Source: Clostridiales bacterium CHKCI006
Lineage (GTDB): Bacteria > Bacillota_I > Bacilli_A > Erysipelotrichales > Coprobacillaceae
Direction: 5' to 3'
DNA length: 33,937 nt
Assembly: GCA_900018345.1 (NCBI GenBank)
Contig: FCNA01000140.1
Coordinates: 1-33,937, forward strand
Below, piece after piece: positions 1 through 6,764 of the stretch. The notes below the pieces were generated by a model. The model was not told the origin of the DNA. It made no database searches and saw only the letters and a list, made by a program, of their open reading frames with translations. How positions within the stretch are numbered: position 1 is the first letter of the stretch; the number at the start of each line of letters is the position of its first letter. The position numbers and the translations under genes are program-made.

Positions 1-1
1 A

Positions 2-100
2 ACCTCAGTTGCATCACTAATTGATATTAAAGAAGATTCCAATGCAGTATGGCAAGGCGATGAAAAACTAATCGAGCTTTTAGAAAGACTATCACAATAA
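2..100 (+). CDS. 3' end of an unidentified gene, cut by the window edge
   Basis: An open frame enters from the left edge and stops at TAA 98-100, giving 32 visible residues that end in DEKLIELLERLSQ. The tail is acidic and looks like a C-terminal amphipathic helix. I recognise no family. It lies just outside the first transposon copy, immediately before a cluster of TTATGTGGA motifs. It may therefore be the chromosomal or element gene that borders the island. Product unknown. Confidence 0.4.
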   Translation, partial: TSVASLIDIKEDSNAVWQGDEKLIELLERLSQ

Positions 101-209
101 ATTATGTGGAGTTTTATCACAAAAAAGCTCCTGATAAAGCATACTTTATCAAAATACTCCACATAATCATAAACTCCACATAATATCTTTTATGTGGAAT
201 GCCACATAA
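101..209. repeat. Cluster of five TTATGTGGA half-sites at the left border of the island
   Basis: ATTATGTGGAGT lies at 101-112. Its inverse, ACTCCACATAAT, occurs at 156-167 and again at 173-184. A further inverted pair, TTTTATGTGG and CCACATAAAA, sits at 188-211 around an AATG centre. Between the outer arms is a near-palindrome, GATAAAGCATACTTTATC (133-150). The same motif recurs as the core of a palindrome at the second transposon copy (22730-22763). This looks like a binding-site array for a transposase or recombinase, or a small hairpin element. The function is inferred. Confidence 0.55.
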
Positions 210-691
210 AAAGTAAGGGGAAAATTGAGCGTTGGTATAACTCAATGCAGATGCATTGGATGGCAGGACTCAATATGGACGATTTTAAAAATATTGATCA
301 ACTGCAGGAATCTCTTTCGCTTTACGTTCAGAAATACAATCAAAGCCCACATTCTTCTCTTAATGGTCGAACACCTCAGGATCGCTTCTTTGAGGAATCC
401 TATTTGATCAAATATATGACCCCTCAACAGATTGAGGAAACTTTCCTAATTGAAGTGGAAAGAAAAGTTTCTGCAGACAATGTCATTCGGATTGAAAATC
501 ATGATTATGAGGTCCATTATCGTTATGCCAAGCAGAAACTATTGATCCGTTATGCACCGGACCTATCTCGTGTTTATGTCGTTGATCGCCAAACCAATGA
601 GCTGACTGAATTAAAACTTCTCGATAAGGTAGCCAATTCCACAGTCAAGCGAACATTTGTCCGTTTATCCAATCAGGAGGTGGATTCATGA
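194..691 (+). pseudogene. DDE transposase, C-terminal third only (left copy)
   Basis: The 165-residue frame starts at a GTG inside the TTATGTGGA palindrome. The first residues contain KSKGKIERWYNSM, which matches the end of the DDE catalytic core, where KGKxER carries the catalytic glutamate. The remainder (about residues 80-140) resembles the beta-rich Mu-type C-terminal domain of TniA/IS481-like transposases. The two catalytic aspartates and the N-terminal DNA-binding domain should lie upstream but are missing, so the fragment is catalytically dead. The stop overlaps the ATPase start (ATGA-type overlap at 688-691), the normal tnpA-tnpB arrangement. Family assignment is by motif. The truncation is seen directly because unrelated sequence lies upstream. 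Confidence 0.75.
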
Positions 692-1491
692 ATTATACGG
701 GAAGATATGGGATGGAATTCAATCCCTTCATCAAAAACTCCAAAGAGATCCTGGTAGAAACCTCTGATTATAAAGAAGTGACATTTAGATTAAATTATCT
801 GCTTAATATCAGAGGTTTTGGTGTATTGACCGGGCAGCCTGGACTTGGAAAAACGACGCTACTTAGAAACTGGTCTCATGCACTCAATCAGTCTGCCTAT
901 AAGATCATCTATATTTCCATGTCAACACTGACCGTTCTAGAATTTTACAGGCAGCTTGCTTCTCAGATGGGGATCGATCCCTATTTTAGAAAAATAGATA
1001 ACTTCAAGGCGATCCAGGATGTCGTCATCAGATATGAGAAAGAAAAGAAGATCATTCCAGTCATCATCCTGGATGAAGCACAGTATTTAAAACATGCCAC
1101 ACTCAATGATCTGAAGATCATCTTCAATTTTGAAATGGATTCACAGGATAAGGCCGTTATCCTATTAGCCGGTCTACCTCAGTTAAACAACATTCTCAGC
1201 TTGAATTCTCATGAACCTCTAAGACAGAGGATCACCATGAATTATGAGCTACAGCCACTTGACAAAGAAGAAGCCAGTCGCTATATCGAAGAAAAGATGA
1301 AAGCGGCGGGGTGTTTACAGAAGGTATTTGATTCCAACGCTATGGAAGCTATTCTTAATGCAGCAGGTGGGATCCCACGTATGATCAATAAGATATGTAA
1401 TGCCTGTCTCATGACAGGGAATAGCCGAAATGAAAATATCATCAGTGCAGACACTGTGATGGATACTGTCAATGATCTACAGCTGATATAG
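688..1491 (+). CDS. ExeA/TniB-like AAA ATPase of the transposon (left copy)
   Basis: The 267-residue protein has a Walker A motif GQPGLGKTTL near residue 50, a Walker B motif VIILDEAQYL near residue 122, and an arginine-rich sensor region (EPLRQRITMNYELQPL) around residue 180. The C-terminal lid (GGIPRMINKICN) is typical of ExeA-type ATPases that accompany DDE transposases. Such partners (TnsC, TniB, IstB) normally choose target DNA and activate the transposase. It is coupled to the transposase fragment by a 4-base overlap. The gene is full length and identical in sequence to the right copy. Without a complete transposase its present function is doubtful. Confidence 0.85.
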   Translation: MNYTGRYGMEFNPFIKNSKEILVETSDYKEVTFRLNYLLNIRGFGVLTGQPGLGKTTLLRNWSHALNQSAYKIIYISMSTLTVLEFYRQLASQMGIDPYFRKIDNFKAIQDVVIRYEKEKKIIPVIILDEAQYLKHATLNDLKIIFNFEMDSQDKAVILLAGLPQLNNILSLNSHEPLRQRITMNYELQPLDKEEASRYIEEKMKAAGCLQKVFDSNAMEAILNAAGGIPRMINKICNACLMTGNSRNENIISADTVMDTVNDLQLI

Positions 1492-1505
1492 AGGGAGAAT
1501 GGAAA

Positions 1506-1793
1506 ATGACTCACATACTAAAGTTACATAGTGTACGATCAGGAAATATGATCGAGTTCCTTGTATCAAGAAATGAAAATCAATTAGAAGGCGCGTTGAC
1601 AAGAGGGATTCATTATAACTGGTTGGCACTGCCACAGTTGGAAGTGTCCTGTCAATTAGCTAATTTAGATGATGACTTTTGGAATCGTGAACAGCTCAGT
1701 GGAATATTAGAGAATCCTTATGATGTCGAGACATTGATCATGACCATCCACGAACTATCTAAACAGTTTAACTATTCTAAAGCAAAAAAGTAA
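1506..1793 (+). CDS. Small conserved protein of the transposon, unknown function (left copy)
   Basis: The 95-residue protein begins 14 bases after the ATPase stop and is preceded by GAGGGAGAATGGAAA, a good ribosome site. It has no signal peptide or membrane segment. Residues 40-60 (LPQLEVSCQLANLDDDFW) and an acidic, helical C-terminus are the most distinctive parts. It occupies the place where Tn7/Tn5053-like elements carry a TnsD/TniQ target selector, but I see neither the cysteine-rich zinc motif nor the length of TniQ. It could be an accessory or regulatory factor. I do not recognise the family. Confidence 0.6.
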   Translation: MTHILKLHSVRSGNMIEFLVSRNENQLEGALTRGIHYNWLALPQLEVSCQLANLDDDFWNREQLSGILENPYDVETLIMTIHELSKQFNYSKAKK

Positions 1794-1843
1794 AACCTAA
1801 TTCTGCATTTAAAGAACGCGGAAATAATGACATCAGGATATTT

Positions 1844-1885
1844 AAGATACGGATGATTGCGCATAGGTAACATCCGTATCTTTTT
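1844..1885 (+). terminator. Intrinsic terminator of the transposon operon (left copy)
   Basis: AAGATACGGATG (1844-1855) pairs perfectly with CATCCGTATCTT (1871-1882) and is followed by a T run. It lies about 50 bases after the small transposon gene. Confidence 0.8.
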
Positions 1886-1914
1886 CATCCTTTTTTCACA
1901 AGGAAGATCGTCAC

Positions 1915-2025
1915 AAAATAAAGTGCGGAATATGATTCGCTTAAAAGGAATACATACCTTATTTGATTCACTTCTAGTACAAAATAAAATGACTTCTATC
2001 GGCTAAAATAAAGCGCACATCAACA
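1915..2025 (+). repeat. Transposon right end with three AAAATAAA repeats (left copy)
   Basis: AAAATAAAGTGCG (1915), AAAATAAAATGAC (1981) and AAAATAAAGCGCAC (2005) form a spaced direct-repeat array. It ends at ..CATCAACA (2025), exactly where identity with the second copy stops. Spaced transposase-binding sites and a terminal CA are usual for Tn7/Mu-like ends. Confidence 0.65.
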
Positions 2026-2030
2026 ATTAT

Positions 2031-3227
2031 ATGACTCAGGCAAGTGACTATAAAGCGGGAGGAAAGCACAGATCTACGAACAAATTTATGGAACACTTCA
2101 AAAAAGAGGTCATGGCTATGTGTGAACGGGAAGGGTTACATCAGATCGATCTGCTCTCGCCCGCTCCCGAAAAAGTAACGGAGGCTGAGTTCCGTGCGAA
2201 GTCACGCGGTCAGGAAAAGATGGAAAAGATCAATAAAAAGATTACTGCTGAGGGGCTCAAGCCATCTGCAACGACATTCCAGACGCAAAAAGATTTCCTG
2301 CGGAAGGCAATAAAAGATTGCTCCCGGGAAGCAAAAAATTTTGAAGAATTCCAATCCCTTCTTTTGGAGAATTACAATATCTCGGTGATCTCACAGAGAG
2401 GCAGGTACCGCTATCTTCATCCGGACCGCAGCCAGCGTATCACTGAAAAAGCTCTGGGTACGGACTATGGACGGGATCATCTGGAAGAACTTTTCTCCCG
2501 GAATGTAAAAGGGATACGTGCAGAGAAAAAAGCAACAGCATATCATTCTCCGGAAACTGATTATCGGAGAGATCCGCTTGCAATCTTCTATTATCGCACA
2601 CAGCTTCGTCTGGTAGTTGATCTGCAGACAAATGTAAAAGCTATGCAAAGCGAAGCATATGCGCAGAGAGTAAAGATCACCAATCTCCAGCAAATGGCAA
2701 ACACCCTGATCTACATACAGGAGCATGGCTACAATACCAGAAAAGATCTGAGTGCAGTCACTTCGAAGGCGCAGGAAAGGCTGACAGAGGCTTACGACAA
2801 AAAGCGGGAGCTCACTGAAAAAATGAAAGTGCTCAACTCGCAGATCCACTACACCGGACAATACTTCGCTTCCAAAAGCATCTATGCAGAATTTTTAAAA
2901 TCCGGAAACAAGAAGAATTTCAGAAACGAGCATGTATCTGAGATCACGGCTTATGAAGAAGCCCGGGACTGGCTGAAAGATTTCTATCCTGACGGGAAAA
3001 TGCTTTCACTGAAATCACTAAAAAAGAGGAAGCAGAAACTGCAGGAAACCATCGACAGCCAGAAAACAGTTATTCATAACTATAAGAACCATTGTAAAGA
3101 ATTAGAAACCGTTTCTGCCAACGTGGACGCTATCCTCAGGCGCCAGGCTATGGAAACAGAAATAATTCATCCAAGAACAACAGAACATCAAAAATCACAG
3201 AAAGAAAGGAAAGAAGAAGCATTATGA
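2031..3227 (+). pseudogene. Relaxase (MobA/VirD2 type) lacking its catalytic N-terminus
   Basis: The frame encodes 398 residues resembling the middle and C-terminal part of the large relaxases of clostridial integrative elements. Characteristic stretches are HQIDLLSPAPEKVTEAEF (about 37-54), TTFQTQKDFLRKAI and QRGRYRYLHPDRSQRITEK. A long coiled-coil tail follows from about residue 210. The nicking domain, with its tyrosine and histidine metal-binding motif, should lie upstream but is replaced by the transposon right end at 2025. The ATG at 2031 is therefore fortuitous. The stop overlaps the next start (ATGA at 3224-3227), so the downstream genes were once co-transcribed with the relaxase. Not functional as a nickase. 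Confidence 0.75.
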
Positions 3228-3550
3228 CACAATCAGAATTTAAGCTGATCTTTGCCAATCAGGTAATGAAATGTGAGACCACTTTAAATAACAAAAGAAA
3301 AGAGTATACCGGCGATAACCTGGACAGGCTCTCCGCATTTAAAATTGCCGCCTCCTTACAGGGCTGCACGCCCCAGCGCGCTCTGGTGGGAATGATGGCA
3401 AAACATATCGTATCTCTGTATGATATGTGTTATGCCAAAAACGAATCATTTAAAAAAGAAATGTGGGAAGAAAAGATTACCGACAGCCTGAATTATCTTT
3501 TCTTATTAGCAGCAATTATCAGAGAGGAGGCACCCTATGAACAAAATTGA
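3224..3550 (+). CDS. Nmad1/DUF1599-like small alpha-helical protein
   Basis: This 108-residue, all-helical protein contains KRKEYTGDNLDRLSAFKIAA, ALVGMMAKHIVSLYDM and EKITDSLNYLFLLAAII. The pattern is that of phage and mobile-element proteins grouped as nucleotide-modification-associated or MazG-like small proteins. It starts inside the relaxase stop codon and overlaps the thyX start by 14 bases, so it is translationally coupled on both sides. Its place before a thymidylate synthase and a dUTPase suggests a role with pyrimidine nucleotides, perhaps as a binding or hydrolase subunit. The family call is tentative and the activity is inferred from context only. Confidence 0.55.
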   Translation: MTQSEFKLIFANQVMKCETTLNNKRKEYTGDNLDRLSAFKIAASLQGCTPQRALVGMMAKHIVSLYDMCYAKNESFKKEMWEEKITDSLNYLFLLAAIIREEAPYEQN

Positions 3551-4304
3551 AACTAAAATCCTGAACTGCTCCGCTGTCAGGGAAGCGGAAAAAAACATGG
3601 TCTTTGCAGCAAGGCTTACACAGCGGGGACATATGATCCATTCGATGGATGATTTAGTGAAGCTGTACGAAAAATCCTTTTTGGACGAAACTGTTAAAAC
3701 TCTCGGTCAGCTTCCTCATCCTGCAATCCAGAAATTTACTGTCATTACTGTCGCTGTGGTCGGCGCCAGCCGGAGATTTCTCTCACAGATCACCCGGCAT
3801 CAGAATGCAGTAAAATTTATGAGTGCCTCCCTGCAGTACAGCAATTATTCCGGCGAAGCAGAATTTGCAGTTCCTTATGAAATACTGACAGCTTCCCCAG
3901 AGATACAGATGCTTTATGAAGACAGCTGCCGGTCAGACCTCGACTGCTATGGCCGGCTGTGCAGAGCAGGGATCGGGCACGACGCCGCAGGCTATGCCAC
4001 GCCTCAGGGATTAAGAAATATCCTGATCATCAGCGCCACACCTTATCAGTGGAAGCACATGATCGGTCAGCGCTCATGCAGAAGAAACACAGACGAAACG
4101 CGGATTGTCATGCTCCGTGTCTGGAAGGAGCTTTATGAATACAGCAATCCTCTGTTTGCCCCGGCTCTGACAGGTCCATACTGTCAGCGGGATAAATGCC
4201 TGGAAGGAAAAATGTCCTGCGGTCATCCGATCAGCAGACTTCTCCTTCCTCATGAGATCCTTCATCAGGATTATCCATATCTGACCGGAGGTGAAACAGA
4301 ATGA
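3537..4304 (+). CDS. thyX: Divergent FAD-dependent thymidylate synthase (ThyX-like)
   Basis: ThyX makes dTMP from dUMP using FAD, NAD(P)H and methylene-tetrahydrofolate. The 255-residue length fits. The core SQITRHQNAVKFMSASLQYS (about residues 80-100) corresponds to the ThyX signature, which normally reads RHR followed by a serine and SxR. Here the second arginine of RHR is Q and the SQR-like triplet reads SLQ. A downstream segment (TPYQWKHMIGQRSCRRNTDE) matches the substrate-binding helix region. The C-terminus has a cysteine-rich patch (CQRDKCLEGKMSCGH). The start is supported by GAGAGGAGG seven bases upstream. It overlaps both neighbours. Either it is a divergent active subfamily or it has lost activity. 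Confidence 0.7.
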   Translation: MNKIETKILNCSAVREAEKNMVFAARLTQRGHMIHSMDDLVKLYEKSFLDETVKTLGQLPHPAIQKFTVITVAVVGASRRFLSQITRHQNAVKFMSASLQYSNYSGEAEFAVPYEILTASPEIQMLYEDSCRSDLDCYGRLCRAGIGHDAAGYATPQGLRNILIISATPYQWKHMIGQRSCRRNTDETRIVMLRVWKELYEYSNPLFAPALTGPYCQRDKCLEGKMSCGHPISRLLLPHEILHQDYPYLTGGETE

Positions 4305-4714
4305 AAATAAAGCTGATTGACTTCGGATTGGTTCCGGAACATTCTCCCCTCAGGCTGCACGCAAATGATGCAGGTGCAGATGTATATATTCCCTTTGACT
4401 GTACTTTAAAACCCGGGGAGATTATAAAAGTGCCTCTTGGATTTGGTTTGGAACTTCCTGACGGATATGCCGGCTTTGTATTTCCGAGAAGCAGCATGGC
4501 AGTAAAAGGACTGGTCTGTGAGCTGCCTCCTATAGACTCCGGATATCGCGGAGAGATCCATGCGATCATCAGCAATATCAGTAATTTCAGACAGTCAATC
4601 TCAAAGGACATGCGGATCGGGCAGCTTGTCATCACACCCGTGATCATTGCAGACTTTGTATTTAATCTCGGTAACAAGCGGGGAACCCATGCTTTTGGAA
4701 GTACAGGAGAATAG
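4301..4714 (+). CDS. dut: dUTP diphosphatase
   Basis: Trimeric dUTPase hydrolyses dUTP to dUMP and pyrophosphate, keeping uracil out of DNA and supplying dUMP for thymidylate synthesis. All five family motifs are visible in 137 residues: NDAGADVY, PRSSMAVKGL, PIDSGYRGEIH, RIGQLVI and the C-terminal RGTHAFGSTG. GGAGGTGA lies just before the ATG, which overlaps the thyX stop by four bases (ATGA). With thyX the pair forms a dUTP-to-dUMP-to-dTMP route. The protein looks intact and functional. Confidence 0.93.
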   Translation: MKIKLIDFGLVPEHSPLRLHANDAGADVYIPFDCTLKPGEIIKVPLGFGLELPDGYAGFVFPRSSMAVKGLVCELPPIDSGYRGEIHAIISNISNFRQSISKDMRIGQLVITPVIIADFVFNLGNKRGTHAFGSTGE

Positions 4715-4730
4715 AAAAAGATTTATAACA

Positions 4731-4753
4731 GGTGCCGGCTTATTACCGGCACC
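4731..4753 (+). terminator. GC-rich hairpin after dut, possible terminator
   Basis: GGTGCCGG pairs with CCGGCACC around a 7-base loop, 16 bases after the dut stop. There is no T run, so it may act in a factor-dependent way or only protect the 3' end. Confidence 0.45.
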
Positions 4754-4792
4754 CAGATCATTAAAATCAGTAGACAAAGGGAAAACATCACT

Positions 4793-4910
4793 ATGATTAC
4801 ATTCGGAGAAAAACTAAAGCATTTAGAAAGAAAAATCATCTTACACAGAAACAACTTGGTATATTAATAGGCTTTTCTGAAAGCTGTGCTGATATTCGTA
4901 TTACTTTCTG
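4793..4910 (+). pseudogene. Frameshifted fragment of an XRE-family regulator
   Basis: The ATG at 4793 begins MITFGEKLKHLERK. After about 14 codons the reading must move to another frame to continue KNHLTQKQLGILIGFSESC, the second half of a Cro/C1-type helix-turn-helix. That segment is followed by ADIRI, as in clostridial SinR-like regulators. Homology then ends. The native frame stops early at 4867. The remnant is 30-40 residues of an originally longer protein. The rest of 4911-5230 shows no convincing gene except a doubtful small ORF. Confidence 0.6.
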
Positions 4911-5027
4911 CAAAAAAAGATTCTACAAATTCGTCTTTCAATTCATTCCTCCTCCAGCTAAAGATTTGAGTCTCCGTCTGTCCATTCTATAAAAGCGCTT
5001 GTCAATATTTCACATACACTTAAGAAT

Positions 5028-5126
5028 ATGAAAAAAATACATGCAGTAATGAAAAAAATACACATGATTAGAATTTTAGTAGCAATTTTCAGTTTTTCGA
5101 TAATGATTTTCATTCGTTTCCCCTAA
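5028..5126 (+). CDS. Possible 32-residue hydrophobic peptide
   Basis: A short frame, MKKIHAVMKKIHMIRILVAI then a hydrophobic stretch and RFP, has a basic N-terminus and one membrane-length segment. No strong ribosome site is visible. It resembles small membrane peptides but could be chance in AT-rich debris. Confidence 0.2.
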   Translation: MKKIHAVMKKIHMIRILVAIFSFSIMIFIRFP

Positions 5127-5232
5127 ACTGGCTATTCACCATAATAATACGAACTCCCGCAGACACTTTCTCATTTTTTCTCTATGCATGATGGGGTTTT
5201 CTTTTACTGTCGCTTGGCAGATGATAGAAATA

Positions 5233-5586
5233 TCATGTTTCAATATTTACTAATTCCCGCACCTTCGACAAGAAGTCATAATCGGTTTTACAACAAAATC
5301 CCCCGCTATACTGCTTAGCCTCTTTTTCGAGCCTCTTATCATCACCACCAGACATAAGCAGGAATGGTGTTGTCAAATCCTTTTGACGTATTTCTCTAAG
5401 CAAGTCTAAGCCGGTGCCATCCTTCGCTATAATCGGAGCAAATTTCATCAATTTCGATATTTCCCAACACCTGTAAGGCTTCTTTAACACCAGATGCTAC
5501 ATAAATTTCAAATTCTTTTCCCAAAACAGTAACTAAAAACGCTAAGTAATCTAAGTCATCATCTACAACAAGTATTTTTTCATTCT
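5233..5586 (-). pseudogene. Response-regulator receiver domain with two frameshifts
   Basis: Read on the minus strand after AAGGAGG, the expected product starts KILVVDDDLDYLAFLVTVLG, which carries the acidic pocket of a CheY-like receiver. One A seems to be missing from the A run after the ATG, because the annotated frame ends at once. A second shift of one base lies near 5420: EICSDY in one frame continues as KDGTGLDLLREIRQKD in another. The protein ends in FLSKVRELVNIET. Only a single receiver domain of about 115 residues is present. It lies 13 bases after the GT51 fragment on the same strand, as if from one operon. Confidence 0.65.
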
Positions 5587-5599
5587 TATTTCATCCTCC

Positions 5600-6115
5600 T
5601 TACTGCGACAGTTCTTTTCCCTCGTCCTCGCTTATGTAACCATATCTCACCATCTGTTGAATAACATATTGTTGGCGTTGTTTTGCCAAGTCAGGATTTG
5701 CTGTCAATGAGTAAACGGATGGTGCGTTAGGGATACCTGCCAATAGGGTGCTCTCATATCCAGTCATATCAATAGGCTCTTTTCCAAAGTATCCTCGACT
5801 GGCATCCCGAACACAATAGTAGCCATCACCGAAATATATAGAATTAACATAGAGTTCTAAAATTTTATCTTTTGTATAGGTGTTTTCCAAACGGAACGCC
5901 ATGAACATCTCTGCAATTTTTCGGATGAAGCTCTTTTCCTGCGTGAAATACATATTTTTGGCAAGCTGCTGGGTGATTGTACTTCCACCCTCTCTCAAGC
6001 TCCATGAAATCAGATTATTCCATGCAGCTCGTCCTATTGCAATCAGGTCAATCCCCCAATGCTGTTCAAAGCGATGATCCTCCACAGCTACAACAGCATC
6101 CAAATATAAGGGATA
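5600..6115 (-). pseudogene. GT51 peptidoglycan glycosyltransferase, N-terminus lost
   Basis: The C-terminal 170 residues of a transglycosylase (the glycan-polymerising domain of class A PBPs or a monofunctional enzyme) are clear. They contain AVVAVEDHRFEQHWGID with the catalytic glutamate, REGGSTITQQLAKNMYF, RKIAEMFMAFRLE and KDKILELYVNSIYFGDG. The stop follows soon after the domain, so the parent was a GT51-only enzyme without a transpeptidase domain. Homology ends near 6115, where the plus-strand recombinase block begins, so the membrane anchor is missing. Minus-strand codons upstream of 6115 are antisense to the recombinase and are not part of this gene. The response-regulator fragment follows directly. 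Confidence 0.75.
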
Positions 6116-6116
6116 T

Positions 6117-6749
6117 ATGAAAGAAAAAGACAGGGATGTCCGTGCGGCAGACGAGGTTGAAATCGTTGATATCCTCCAAGCCTGCACCAACATCCGTGAC
6201 CAGCTTCTACTCCTGCTGATAGCAGAAACCGGCTTCCGCATCGGAGAAATCCTCGGCTTGGATTATACCAAAGATATTGATTATAAACAGCATAACCTCA
6301 AGGTGTACTTTCGGGATGATAACGATAACGATGCCCGCGCCAAGAATGCGGAATACCGTTCAGCGAAGATAAGCAACGACACCTTCGAGTTCCTTATGCA
6401 TTATCTGTCGGAATACCGGATTCTGCTCCAGCATCAGAATCTGCTGTTCATCAATATAAAAGGAAAGACCGCTGGCAGACCGATGAGGGTGGAAAGCGTT
6501 TACGATATGCTGGAACGGATGGAAAAGAAAACAGGAATCAAGCTGACTCCTCATATGCTCCGCAGATACTACGCCGTATCAAGACGGAATTCAGGCTGGG
6601 TGCTGGAACTGATACAGTTAGCCCTCGGTCACAAGCATCTTGATACAACGGTTAAATATCTCGGCATACTGGACGATCAGCTCATGGAAGCAAGCCGGGA
6701 ATTTTATGAGAAGCACTCGGATCTGTACGGCATCAAGAATTTGCTATAA
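6117..6749 (+). pseudogene. Tyrosine recombinase 1 of a three-recombinase block, N-terminus lost
   Basis: This fragment of 210 residues is the catalytic domain of a phage-integrase-type recombinase. It has ETGFRIGEILGL (first Arg), HMLRRYYAV (His-x-x-Arg), LALGHKHLDTTVKYLGI (His and the nucleophilic Tyr). TnpA-like proteins of this group are about 350 residues, so roughly 140 N-terminal residues (the core-binding domain) are missing. Sequence upstream of 6115 is the antisense of a GT51 gene. The next recombinase begins within 16 bases of the stop. The catalytic residues look intact, but without the arm- and core-binding region function is unlikely. Confidence 0.75.
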
Positions 6750-6764
6750 AGGATGTGGAATGAA

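Larger units (their letters stand above)
188..2025 (+). mobile_element. Left copy of a 5'-truncated DDE/AAA-ATPase transposon segment
   Basis: This stretch of 1,838 bp recurs at 22735-24572 in the same orientation. The only difference I can see is base 201 (G here, T at 22748). It holds the last third of a DDE transposase, an ExeA/TniB-like ATPase, a small unknown ORF, a terminator and a right end with three AAAATAAA motifs that finishes in ..CAACA. A CA-3' end is typical of DDE transposons of the Mu/Tn7/Tn5053 kind. The transposase N-terminus and left end are absent, so the copy cannot transpose alone. With its partner it forms long direct repeats around about 20.7 kb. Confidence 0.8.

Noticed and set aside
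2026-2035. Target-site duplication for the left transposon copy
   Set aside because: ATTAT follows the right end, but the left end is truncated, so no matching duplication can be assigned.
4793-4870. Complete small helix-turn-helix gene
   Set aside because: The frame ends after 24 codons, and the remaining homology lies in another frame, so it is a remnant.
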